A model generated the notes under the pieces. That model was not told where the DNA came from. It did no database searches and worked only from the letters and a program-made list of their open reading frames with translations. A stretch of 8,905 bases of DNA. It comes from Cytophagales bacterium (GTDB taxonomy: Bacteria > Bacteroidota > Bacteroidia > Cytophagales > 172606-1). Of this stretch, positions 1 to 5,283 are shown piece after piece; the stretch's first letter is position 1, and every line of letters starts with the position of its first letter. Both the position numbers and the translations under genes were made by a program. Where the stretch lies: assembly GCA_025455595.1 (NCBI GenBank), contig JALOMD010000065.1:1-8905 (forward strand), in the 5' to 3' direction.

Positions 1-816
1 TTTCAGTTCCTGCTCGGAGGCGCGTTTCATTTCGGCCTTGATTTCCTCGTAAGTGGCAGGCGTTTTCAAACGGGCCGTCAGGTCAACCACCGACACATTG
101 GCCACCGGTACGCGAAACGACATTCCGGTCAGTTTGCCTTTCAGTTCGGGAATCACCAAACCCACGGCCTTGGCGGCACCGGTTGACGACGGGATGATGT
201 TTTGGTACGCACCCCGGCCGCCGCGCCAGTCTTTCATCGAAGGGCCGTCCACGGTTTTCTGCGTGGCCGTCACGGCATGTACGGTGGTCATCAGGCCTTC
301 CTCGATGCCCCATTTGTCGTTCAACACTTTCGCCAGCGGAGCCAGGCAGTTGGTGGTGCAGGAAGCGTTGGAAATGATGCTCATGTCCGGTTTGAACGAC
401 TTTTCGTTCACGCCCATCACAAACGTCGGCGTGTCGTCTTTGGCCGGGGCCGAGATGATGACGCGTTTGGCACCGGCTTTCAGGTGCGCACCTGCTTTTT
501 CCTTGTCCAAGAACAGCCCGGTGGACTCGACCACGAAGTCGGCACCGATGTCGCCCCATTTCAGGTTGGCGGGGTCTTTTTCGGCGGTGACGCGGATGAC
601 GTTGCCGTTCACGACCAACTGGCCGTTTTCCGTTCTCACATCGCCTTTGAATATGCCGTGCGTGGAGTCGTAGCGCAGCATGTACGCCATGTAGTCCACG
701 TCAATCAAGTCGTTGATGCCGACGATGTCAATGTCGGGGTGGTTGGTGACAGCCGCCCGGAACACCAGTCGGCCGATGCGACCAAACCCGTTGATGCCTA
801 CTTTGATTTTAGCCAT
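1..816 (-). CDS. gap: Glyceraldehyde-3-phosphate dehydrogenase, type I (partial, C-terminus off the left edge)
   Basis: The enzyme oxidises and phosphorylates glyceraldehyde-3-phosphate to 1,3-bisphosphoglycerate with NAD in cytosolic glycolysis/gluconeogenesis. Translating the minus strand from the ATG at 816 gives an open frame of 272 codons to the window edge. It starts MAKIKVGINGFGRIGRLVFR, with the Rossmann nucleotide-binding motif GFGRIGR at residues 10-16. The active-site signature SNASCTTNCLAPL lies near residues 149-161, with the catalytic Cys near residue 153. The ND pair near 35-36 is typical of NAD-preferring forms. GAPDHs are usually about 330-340 residues, so roughly 60-65 C-terminal residues are missing through the edge, not by mutation. 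No clear Shine-Dalgarno precedes the start, as is usual in Bacteroidota. A perfect 8-bp inverted repeat (839-858) lies 23 bp upstream. The gene is separated from the receiver gene at 1065 by 248 bp of repeats and a 17-bp hairpin, so it is probably transcribed on its own. Confidence 0.97.
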   Translation of the reverse strand, partial: MAKIKVGINGFGRIGRLVFRAAVTNHPDIDIVGINDLIDVDYMAYMLRYDSTHGIFKGDVRTENGQLVVNGNVIRVTAEKDPANLKWGDIGADFVVESTGLFLDKEKAGAHLKAGAKRVIISAPAKDDTPTFVMGVNEKSFKPDMSIISNASCTTNCLAPLAKVLNDKWGIEEGLMTTVHAVTATQKTVDGPSMKDWRGGRGAYQNIIPSSTGAAKAVGLVIPELKGKLTGMSFRVPVANVSVVDLTARLKTPATYEEIKAEMKRASEQELK

Positions 817-838
817 GGGTATGGAAAGGTTAAGGTTT

Positions 839-858
839 CAATTTGCGGCGGCAAATTG
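839..858. promoter_or_regulatory. Perfect 8-bp inverted repeat upstream of gap
   Basis: CAATTTGC (839-846) and GCAAATTG (851-858) are perfect complements around a 4-base centre, 23 bp before the gap start. The position suits an operator or a 5'-UTR hairpin. No exact TAnnTTTG -7 box was found nearby, so its relation to transcription is unknown. Confidence 0.4.
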
Positions 859-922
859 TGTAATCTTTCCAAGACACGCAAGGAGGAGGGGTTAGAGAAT
901 TGGAAAATTGAAAGATTGGAAG

Positions 923-964
923 GTTAAAGGCTAAAAGTTAAAGGTTAAAAGTTACAGGTTATGA
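923..964. repeat. 7-bp periodic array, six units (GTTAAAR type)
   Basis: Six consecutive units keep exact 7-bp phase: gttaaag, gctaaaa, gttaaag, gttaaaa, gttacag, gttatga. Degenerate repeats continue to the left (about 897-922). The array lies on the gap side of the hairpin at 975-1013. A similar array in opposite orientation lies on the other side (1023-1057). Confidence 0.8.
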
Positions 965-974
965 GATTGGGTTG

Positions 975-1013
975 CCAAGGCGTTTTGGGCGTTTTTCGCC
1001 CAAAACGCCTTGG
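975..1013. repeat. Palindrome family copy 1: perfect 17-bp stem, T5 loop
   Basis: CCAAGGCGTTTTGGGCG (975-991) pairs perfectly with 997-1013 around a TTTTT loop. This is the best-preserved copy of the dispersed GCGTTTTGGGC...GCCCAAAACGC family. It sits between the 3' end of the receiver gene (1065) and the start of gap (816). It could end or stabilise the receiver transcript, although no U-tract follows the stem on the minus strand. Confidence 0.9.
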
Positions 1014-1022
1014 CCAGTTAAA

Positions 1023-1057
1023 CTTTCAACTTGTAACCTTCAACTTGTAACCTTCAA
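1023..1057. repeat. 7-bp periodic array at the 3' end of a receiver gene
   Basis: Five exact-phase units: ctttcaa, cttgtaa, ccttcaa, cttgtaa, ccttcaa. The array ends 7 bp from the stop codon of the receiver gene (1065-1067). Its reverse complement (ggttaca/agttgaa type) resembles the array at 923-964, so the pair forms loose inverted arms around the hairpin at 975-1013. Confidence 0.85.
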
Positions 1058-1064
1058 CCCTCTC

Positions 1065-1427
1065 TCACGCCACCAGCAGCGAGTCCATTTCGGCTTGGAG
1101 TTGCTCGATGGTTACCGGCTTGACCAAACAAGAGGCTTTGGGGGTGTTGCCGATGCGAACGGCACTGTCGGGGTCGAGCAGGCCGGTGACAAACACCACG
1201 GGCACGTCGGCAAACTCCCTGATTTGGGCAATGGTCTCGATGCCGTCCCACGCGCCGCGCAGCCGGATGTCCATGAGGATAATGTCAGGATGGCAACGCC
1301 GGACAGCCTCTATGGCCGATTCACCGTCGTAAACCATGTCCACAATTTCGTAATCGGAAGTTTGGAATTTTTTGTGCAAGAAGAAAGCCATCAGCAGTTC
1401 GTCTTCCACGATGAGGAGTTTTTTCAT
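1065..1427 (-). CDS. Single-domain response regulator (CheY-like receiver), no adjacent kinase
   Basis: A 120-residue protein consisting only of a receiver domain. The acidic pocket is E8-D9 (IVEDE), the predicted phospho-acceptor is D53 (ILMDIRL), the conserved Ser/Thr position is T81 (FVTG) and the conserved Lys is K103 (LVKP). The set is complete, so it should accept phosphate from a histidine kinase. There is no output domain, so it presumably acts by protein-protein contact or in a phosphorelay. The next gene upstream in transcription is a NarL-type regulator 1 kb away, and no kinase adjoins it. The ATG at 1427 starts directly on the typical receiver N-terminus MKKLLIVEDE. About 200 nt of potential leader, carrying strong inverted repeats (1488-1620), lies between the start and a candidate TAnnTTTG promoter. 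The kinase partner is unknown. Confidence 0.93.
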   Translation of the reverse strand: MKKLLIVEDELLMAFFLHKKFQTSDYEIVDMVYDGESAIEAVRRCHPDIILMDIRLRGAWDGIETIAQIREFADVPVVFVTGLLDPDSAVRIGNTPKASCLVKPVTIEQLQAEMDSLLVA

Positions 1428-1444
1428 GAACCAGCGTTGTGTTG

Positions 1445-1462
1445 CGTTTTAGGCGAAAAACG
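1445..1462. repeat. Collapsed copy of the GCGTTTTGGGC palindrome
   Basis: CGTTTT (1445-1450), a six-base spacer and AAAACG (1457-1462) make a short hairpin. The left half (gcgttttaggc) matches the family core, but the right arm is shortened. It lies 18 bp upstream of the receiver start codon, inside the putative leader. Confidence 0.45.
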
Positions 1463-1487
1463 GACTGGTGCGGAAATCGGGGAAAAT

Positions 1488-1620
1488 GACCGAAGTGTCG
1501 TCAGAAGCCTCATCCTTTTGTGAATGCCTGCTCATTTGCCCCTTAGAGCAGACATTCTGACTGGCGAGTCAACTCCGGTTCACACAGGTGAGCCAGAGAG
1601 GATGAGGTTCTGCGACGGTC
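1488..1620 (-). ncRNA. Putative structured 5' leader (branched inverted repeat) of the receiver gene
   Basis: Read on the minus strand, 1620-1599 (GACCG-TCG-CAGAA-CCTCATCCT) can pair with 1516-1488 (AGGATGAGG-TTCTG-CGA-CGGTC, with small bulges). This gives about 22 pairs in a closing stem. Inside it, GAATGTCTGCTC (1556-1545) pairs with GAGCAGGCATTC (1532-1521) as a 12-pair helix with one G-U and a 12-nt loop. A second arm closes with CTGGC/GCCAG (1596-1561). The result is a three-way junction. It lies between a candidate promoter and the receiver start codon. I do not recognise it as a known riboswitch class, and the motifs expected for TPP, cobalamin and c-di-GMP-I were not seen. It could equally be a mobile inverted repeat at DNA level. 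Confidence 0.45.
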
Positions 1621-1638
1621 ACTATCAGCTTTGCCGTT

Positions 1639-1646
1639 ACAAAAGT
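1639..1646 (-). promoter_or_regulatory. Candidate Bacteroidota -7 box (TAnnTTTG) for the receiver gene
   Basis: The minus strand reads TACTTTTG here, an exact match to the Bacteroidota primary-sigma -7 consensus TAnnTTTG. A weak -33-like TTTC lies about 18-19 bp upstream. Transcription would start near 1632 and yield a leader of about 200 nt containing the branched structure at 1488-1620. The box lies within a small inverted repeat (GTTAC...GTAAC, 1636-1649), so the match could be chance. Confidence 0.35.
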
Positions 1647-1760
1647 AACGCCGCCACACGCGTTGCGAAATAGCCGAAAAGAACCTTTTTCCAGTGGTGA
1701 TTTCGCACCAGTATAATTATGAGTAATTACAGTGATATGACTATAGTTAGAAACCACTAA

Positions 1761-1788
1761 GTATTCAGTCGTTAGTCATTAGTCTTTC
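1761..1788. repeat. 7-bp periodic array, four units (GTCNTTA type)
   Basis: Phased units gtattca, gtcgtta, gtcatta, gtctttc. The same GTCNTTA unit, in reverse complement, recurs in the array at 6183-6231. The array lies in front of the MITE-like element at 1854-1940. Confidence 0.7.
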
Positions 1789-1810
1789 GTGAAAATAAAA
1801 ATATAATTAA

Positions 1811-1850
1811 TTGACAATCAGGTATTTAAAGCTTTTCTTGTGCGCCGAAA
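1811..1850. repeat. Dispersed AATCAGGTATTT...TTGTGCGCC motif, copy 1
   Basis: The segment contains TTGACAATCAGGTATTTAAA followed by GCTTTTCTTGTGCGCCGAAA. Related segments in the same orientation occur at 5909-5947 (AATCAGATATTT...ATGTGCGCC) and, more weakly, at 6050-6090 (AAGGTATTTAAGTCTTTTTC). Two of the three adjoin a copy of the MITE-like element, so they may be remnants of one larger repeat. Function unknown. Confidence 0.45.
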
Positions 1851-1853
1851 ATT

Positions 1854-1940
1854 TCATCACTGGACAAAAGAGAAAAGAGGTTTTGCCGGGCTTTAATCAC
1901 TCTTTTTTCTTTGCTCTTTCTTCTTTGTCTCCAGCGATGA
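1854..1940 (+). mobile_element. MITE-like element family A, copy 1
   Basis: About 87 bp with imperfect terminal inverted repeats: left TCATCACTGGACAAAAGAG, right (reverse complement) TCATCGCTGGAGACAAAGAA. Its core, AAAGAGGTTTTGCCGGGCTT followed by AATCACTCTTT, recurs in reverse complement at 5786-5878 with nearly identical sequence. It holds no coding capacity. The small size, inverted ends and two dispersed copies fit a non-autonomous element. No target-site duplication is evident, and no transposase is in the window. Confidence 0.6.
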
Positions 1941-2140
1941 GGCCGAAAATAGCACAAGCTAATTGCTGTCGGTCACCTACAAATGATTGCTTGAATAGCT
2001 GCATTCGATGGATTTTTGGTTGTCACCCTGTAAAAACAGCATTTTTGTGCAACCCTATTCAAGCCATTAGTGTCCAAAAATCGAAAATGTCAACAAAGCC
2101 GCTGCTGTTAGAGGTTGTTTAAAGTTTTGTTTTGCCTAAT

Positions 2141-2167
2141 CGTTTTGGGCATTTTTTGCCCAAAACG
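2141..2167. repeat. Palindrome family copy 2
   Basis: CGTTTTGGGC (2141-2150) and GCCCAAAACG (2158-2167) are perfect 10-bp arms around the 7-base loop ATTTTTT. It is far from any start codon in the 1-kb gap. Confidence 0.85.
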
Positions 2168-2237
2168 CGGTGAACACGCAGGTCTGCACGCAAGGCGGGA
2201 AGACCGGAAGCACAGGCTCGCCAAAGACAACTGGCTT

Positions 2238-2291
2238 GCGTTTTGGGCGAAAATTGTCAAATCACGCAACCGGTGGGAACGCTCAAAACGC
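2238..2291. repeat. Palindrome family copy 3, arms split by extra sequence
   Basis: The arms GCGTTTTGGGC (2238-2248) and GCTCAAAACGC (2281-2291) are those of other copies, but 32 bases separate them instead of about 7. The left arm is followed by gaaaattg, as in the copy at 8153 (aaaaattg). This suggests an intact copy interrupted by about 24 bp. Confidence 0.55.
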
Positions 2292-2386
2292 TGATCTCAA
2301 ATCGAACTTTTGTTTTAGGATAAATCCTGAAGCAAAATGGAAATTGCGGATTTGAATGCGACCAAATCACTGACAATCAATTGTTT

Positions 2387-2421
2387 ACTCAAGACCAAAG
2401 ACGCAAGACTCACGACTTTTT
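2387..2421. repeat. 7-bp periodic array at the 3' end of the NarL-type regulator
   Basis: Phased units actcaag, accaaag, acgcaag, actcacg, acttttt. The array ends 8 bp from the stop codon at 2430. Closely similar units (actcaag, acccaag, accaacg) occupy the same position behind the receiver gene at 5284. Confidence 0.75.
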
Positions 2422-2429
2422 GGTCGTAC

Positions 2430-3080
2430 TCATTTTATCAGACCTTTTTCCACCGCCATCCGGACGAGTTCGGCTACGTTGTGGGCTTCGAGCTTGCGCA
2501 GCAGATTGGCGCGGTGGTTTGAGACGGTGAACTCGCTGACGCTCAGCTTGTCGGCGATGAGCTTGGTGCTCATGCCGTCGGCCAATAGTTGAATCACTTC
2601 CTTCTCGCGAGGGGTCAGGTGTATCTCGTTGCGTTTGCGGGCGTGGCGCAATGCTTGGAACGCCTTGCCGTACACACTTTCGCTGAAGTACTCCTTGCCT
2701 TCGGCTACTTTCGTGATGGCCTGCACCAGTTCTTCCGTGGCTACGTTCTTCGACAAGAACCCTGAAGTGCCCACCTGCATGGCCTCGAAGATATATTCTT
2801 CGGTGTCTTGCATGGTCAGGAACAGAACGCGTGTGCTTGAACGCGCGGCAGCCAGCTTGCGGGCCACCTCAATGCCCGACACACCGGGCATGGCGATGTC
2901 GCACACCAGCACGTCGGGGCGATGCGCTTCCACCATTGCCAATGCCTCTGCGCCGTTGGTGGCCTCGCCTATAATCGTAATGTCTTCGTGCTGCCTGACA
3001 ATCAGCGACAAGCCTTGCCGCACAATGGTGTGGTCGTCGGCCAACAGCACCGTGATGGGTTCTTTCATAGACGTTTTCAT
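2430..3080 (-). CDS. NarL/LuxR-family response regulator
   Basis: A 216-residue DNA-binding regulator, the usual length for the NarL/FixJ class. The receiver spans about residues 9-125, with acidic pocket D15-D16 (LADDH), phospho-acceptor D61 (LVCDIAMPG), T89 and K111 (LSKN). A linker leads to the LuxR-type helix-turn-helix at about 153-205 (LTPREKEVIQLLADG, recognition region FTVSNHRANLLRKL). It should bind DNA when phosphorylated and control transcription; its targets cannot be read here. The likely partner is the HisKA_3 kinase encoded 336 bp upstream on the same strand, since NarL-type regulators pair with this kinase class. A second in-frame ATG (M5, 3066-3068) is a possible alternative start. 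The gap to the kinase is filled by an inserted element, so co-transcription is uncertain. Confidence 0.95.
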   Translation of the reverse strand: MKTSMKEPITVLLADDHTIVRQGLSLIVRQHEDITIIGEATNGAEALAMVEAHRPDVLVCDIAMPGVSGIEVARKLAAARSSTRVLFLTMQDTEEYIFEAMQVGTSGFLSKNVATEELVQAITKVAEGKEYFSESVYGKAFQALRHARKRNEIHLTPREKEVIQLLADGMSTKLIADKLSVSEFTVSNHRANLLRKLEAHNVAELVRMAVEKGLIK

Positions 3081-3224
3081 ACATTCGGCGAGCGGTGTCC
3101 CGGTTCGGTGACGGACACAACCGCCGCTTTTTCGAAAAAATGATTTGCCAAGTGTTACCGCTGGTTGGGAGGCTTTCCTGCCCGTCCGGCTGCCTGCCCT
3201 TGCTCTTCTCTGCGTGAACAGTCC

Positions 3225-3259
3225 AAAAGCTTTTAGCTATTAGCTAAAAGCCAACAGCT
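3225..3259. repeat. 7-bp periodic array, left part (AAWAGCY type)
   Basis: Phased units aaaagct, tttagct, attagct, aaaagcc, aacagct. The next unit in phase, aaaagcc, is found at 3384, after the intervening element. The two arrays therefore appear to be one array split by an insertion. Confidence 0.85.
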
Positions 3260-3384
3260 ATACTTTAAACGGGCAGGATTTGAACATTTTGAAAAATGGA
3301 AACAAGCGTTTTGGGCAAATTTTACTGAAAACGCCTGTTCGTTAAATGTTTTGAAATGTTAAGATTGTGGCCGTTTAAAGTATA
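3259..3384. mobile_element. MITE-like element family B inserted into the 7-bp array
   Basis: Perfect 14-bp terminal inverted repeats, TATACTTTAAACGG (3259-3272) and CCGTTTAAAGTATA (3371-3384), bound about 126 bp with no coding capacity. Removing 3260-3383 joins aacagct to aaaagcc and restores the 7-bp array in exact phase. This supports a discrete insertion. The outermost TA at each end could be a duplicated TA target, as made by IS630/Tc1-mariner-type transposases. Inside is a degenerate GCGTTTTGGGC palindrome copy (3306-3334). No transposase is present in the window. Confidence 0.65.
3306..3334. repeat. Palindrome family copy 4 (degenerate), inside element B
   Basis: GCGTTTTGGGC (3306-3316) faces ctgAAAACGC (3325-3334). 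The outer 7 bp of the arms still pair, while the inner GGGC/GCCC part has decayed on the right. Confidence 0.55.
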
Positions 3385-3432
3385 AAAGCCAACAGCCAAC
3401 AGCTAAAAGCCAATAGCTAATAGCTAATAGCA
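3384..3432. repeat. 7-bp periodic array, right part, running into a kinase gene
   Basis: Seven phased units: aaaagcc, aacagcc, aacagct, aaaagcc, aatagct, aatagct, aatagca. The last 16 bases (3417-3432) are coding: they supply the C-terminal codons and the TAG stop of the HisKA_3 kinase on the minus strand. Confidence 0.9.
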
Positions 3433-4847
3433 TCCGTACGCATGGGCAGTTCCACGCTTACCACGCAGCCTTTTCCGGGTCTGCTTTCAATGACCAACCG
3501 GCCCTCCAGTGCCGCCACGCGTGATTTCATGTTCAGGATGCCATAGCCGCCAGCCGATCCCCGATTGGCGGGCTGGTAGTCAAAACCCGTGCCGTTGTCT
3601 TCCACCATTGCCAGCAGCCCGCCCGTTGGGGTTTGGGTCACTTGCACCGAAATGTGCTGTGCATGGGCGTGCTTGGTGGCATTGCTTAATGCTTCCTGTA
3701 CGATCCGGTAGATGCCCGTTTCCAGAGCGGGCGACAGCCGTTCGTTGGGGAGGTCGGTGAAGCAGTACAATTCGGCGGAAGTGAAGGGACGGTACTGTTC
3801 CAGCAAACTGTGGAGGGCGGCCTTCAGCCCGAAATCTTGCAGCACCAACGGCACAAGGTTGTTGTTGATGCGTACTACTTCCTTGATGATTTTGTCCAAG
3901 TTCTGGCTTATCGTGTCGGTTGGAACGCGGCTGTCCACTTGCATTTTCAGTACGTTGAGCATTTGCCCCAGTCCGTCGTGCAGTTCAGCGGCCAAGCGGC
4001 GACGTTCCATTTCTTGTCCTTCCAGCAGCAAATGGGTGCGCCATTGCTGTTCTTCGCGTTCCCTGTCTTGAAGCAGTTTCTCCAAACTGGCCATTCTGGC
4101 ATCGCTCAATGTACGTGCGGTCACGTCACGTGACACCAAGGACAAGCCGATGAGTTGCCCACCTTGGTCGTGAATCAGATTGCTGGAAATCTCGTAGTAA
4201 CACACCGTATCTGAATCGGGAACTTGGAAATGCATGTTGAACTTGGCTTTGCCGTCGCGTTTGGTTTTCTGCCACAAAATGTTCAGTTGCCGCCGCACAG
4301 TGTCGCTGCGGGCGTTTTCGTACAAATTGTAACCAAGCCAAATATCGGTGCCGGTCAGTTGTTTGATGCTATTCCGGTAAGTGGAGTTGAAGTAAATCAG
4401 ACGGAACTGCGTATCAATGCCAAACAGGTTGTCGGGCGAGTTGTCCATTGCCGATGTGAAAAGCCATTGCTGGTGCTGCAAGGTGTCGCGTATGGCGATT
4501 GATTCTTGCATGTCTTTGAAAATCAGTACGTAATGACCGTCTGTGTTTGTTTCCCCTTGGGAAATGGCATCGAAAGTCATGGAGACGGGAATGCTTTTAC
4601 CAAGGGTCCTGACCAAGACTTCGCCTTTCCACGGAACGGGCAGTTGATTCAGCAGAACGTCTGTACAGGCGCGGTCAGATGGCTGCTGCAGGCTAATCAC
4701 ATCGGCAAGCGGCTTGCCCGTGGCTTGGCTTGCCGGTGTGCCAAACATCCGCTCAGTTCCGCCCGACCATAGTTTGACCTTGAAGTCATGGGTGAGGGAT
4801 ACCACCCCTTCGTCAATCAACTCAAGTGCGTGGGCGCAAAAAAGCAT
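3417..4847 (-). CDS. Cytosolic double-PAS sensor histidine kinase, HisKA_3 (NarX/DesK) class
   Basis: A 476-residue kinase without transmembrane segments or signal peptide, so it probably senses an intracellular cue. It begins with a PAS domain (about 5-115: LIDEGVVSLTHDFKVKLWSG) and a second PAS (about 130-245: DNSPDNLFGIDTQFRLIYFN, ending VSRDVTART). A short coiled coil (about 246-285) leads to the HisKA_3 motif RRRLAAELHDGLGQ, with phospho-acceptor H290. The HATPase follows: N box with N389 (IVQEALSNATKHAHA), G1 with D417 (VEDNGTGFD) and a glycine-rich GGYGILNMKSR. All catalytic motifs are intact. TAA lies seven codons upstream of the ATG at 4847, and no earlier ATG is available. The likely partner is the NarL-type regulator transcribed next. 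The last residues, AISY plus stop, are encoded by a 7-bp intergenic array, so the original C-terminus may have ended differently. Confidence 0.95.
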   Translation of the reverse strand: MLFCAHALELIDEGVVSLTHDFKVKLWSGGTERMFGTPASQATGKPLADVISLQQPSDRACTDVLLNQLPVPWKGEVLVRTLGKSIPVSMTFDAISQGETNTDGHYVLIFKDMQESIAIRDTLQHQQWLFTSAMDNSPDNLFGIDTQFRLIYFNSTYRNSIKQLTGTDIWLGYNLYENARSDTVRRQLNILWQKTKRDGKAKFNMHFQVPDSDTVCYYEISSNLIHDQGGQLIGLSLVSRDVTARTLSDARMASLEKLLQDREREEQQWRTHLLLEGQEMERRRLAAELHDGLGQMLNVLKMQVDSRVPTDTISQNLDKIIKEVVRINNNLVPLVLQDFGLKAALHSLLEQYRPFTSAELYCFTDLPNERLSPALETGIYRIVQEALSNATKHAHAQHISVQVTQTPTGGLLAMVEDNGTGFDYQPANRGSAGGYGILNMKSRVAALEGRLVIESRPGKGCVVSVELPMRTDAISY

Positions 4848-5049
4848 CGGTTTGTGCAGTGGGTGTTATGCCAATTCGGAAGTGGAAATGCGGATTTTAG
4901 AATGCAAAATCCATTGACAATCAAATGATTGCATGGAATTATTTACGCACTCGGTCTTTTATTTTGGTATTAGGCCGTCAGAGGCTGGTCGTCAGTGTTC
5001 AGTGCAAATTCATCAAGGCTTTTTTATCAGTCGAGCGGAAGTCTTGGTG

Positions 5050-5155
5050 CAATCCCGTTTTGGGCGTTTTTTGCCCAAAACGTACGGCGGCGAAGCTGCC
5101 TTGACAATCCCGTTTTGGGCGATTTTTGCCTAAAACGCACGGCGGCACAGCCGCC
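5050..5155. repeat. Palindrome family copies 5 and 6 as tandem units with a 55-bp period
   Basis: Unit A (5050-5100) and unit B (5105-5155) share the layout CAATCC, then the core palindrome (arms CGTTTTGGGC/GCCCAAAACG at 5056-5082; CGTTTTGGGC/GCCTAAAACG at 5111-5137), then a second hairpin. That second hairpin is GGCGGC-GAA-GCTGCC in A and GGCGGC-ACA-GCCGCC in B. A changed base in one arm of B's second hairpin restores pairing, which suggests selection for the fold or copying by inversion. They are not a CRISPR: the intervals are 4 bp, with no spacers. Confidence 0.8.
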
Positions 5156-5163
5156 CACACCAG

Positions 5164-5191
5164 CCGTTTTTGGCCATTTTTGCCCAAAACG
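5164..5191. repeat. Palindrome family copy 7
   Basis: CCGTTTTTGGCC then ATTTTTGCCCAAAACG: the core palindrome with small changes, 8 bp after unit B and lacking the second GC-rich hairpin. It completes a cluster of three copies within 142 bp. Confidence 0.7.
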
Positions 5192-5235
5192 CTCATAAAA
5201 ACGAACGGCTATTCAGGGCTTTGCATGGACTTTTC

Positions 5236-5277
5236 ACTCAAGACCCAAGACCAACGGCCCATGACTGGACACTTGCT
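5236..5277. repeat. 7-bp periodic array at the 3' end of a receiver gene
   Basis: Units in phase: actcaag, acccaag, accaacg, gcccatg, actggac, acttgct. It stops 6 bp from the stop codon of the receiver gene (5284-5286). The first units closely match those behind the NarL-type regulator (2387-2407). Confidence 0.7.
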
Positions 5278-5283
5278 CGACAC

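Larger units (their letters stand above)
1428..2429. other. 1-kb intergenic region without a supportable gene
   Basis: From right to left on the minus strand, this separates the NarL-type regulator (stop at 2430) from the receiver gene (start at 1427). It contains a branched inverted-repeat structure (1488-1620), a candidate promoter (1639-1646), 7-bp arrays (1761-1788, 2387-2421), a MITE-like element (1854-1940) and two palindrome copies (2141-2167, 2238-2291). Open frames at 1811-2122, 2170-2355 and 1569-1757 show no recognisable protein pattern and run through these repeats. I consider them spurious. Confidence 0.7.
3081..3416. other. Intergenic region between kinase and NarL-type regulator, mostly repeats
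   Basis: No gene is seen. It holds an inverted repeat near the regulator start (GTGTCC 3096-3101, GGACAC 3114-3119, flanked by GCGG/CCGC), two 7-bp arrays (3225-3259, and 3384-3432, which runs into the kinase gene) and the MITE-like element at 3259-3384. No exact TAnnTTTG box was found for the regulator. Confidence 0.6.
4848..5283. other. Intergenic region with tandem hairpins and a 7-bp array
   Basis: No supportable gene. About 200 bp next to the kinase start (4848-5049) shows no clear feature and no exact TAnnTTTG box on the minus strand. Then follow two tandem 51-bp hairpin units and a third partial one (5050-5191), and a 7-bp array (5236-5277) ending next to the stop of the receiver gene at 5284. 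Short frames across this region consist of the repeats. Confidence 0.65.

Noticed and set aside
53..927. Plus-strand open frames of 206 and 241 codons opposite gap
   Set aside because: They lie antisense to a clear GAPDH reading frame and have no domain pattern; the long frames reflect the codon use of gap.
1540..1620. tRNA gene (ggttcacac resembles a T-loop)
   Set aside because: No acceptor stem, D-arm or anticodon arm of the right size can be drawn around it; the pairing found belongs to the branched repeat.
1488..1620. Integron attC site
   Set aside because: The long imperfect palindrome lacks the paired GTTRRRY/RYYYAAC core sites at its ends, and no integrase or cassettes are present.
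1811..2122. 103-codon plus-strand frame in the 1-kb gap
   Set aside because: It is made up of the TATTT...TGTGCGCC motif and the MITE-like element, without recognisable domain or start signals.
5050..5191. CRISPR array
   Set aside because: Units are palindromic and only 4-8 bp apart; there are no unique spacers of 25-40 bp and no cas genes.
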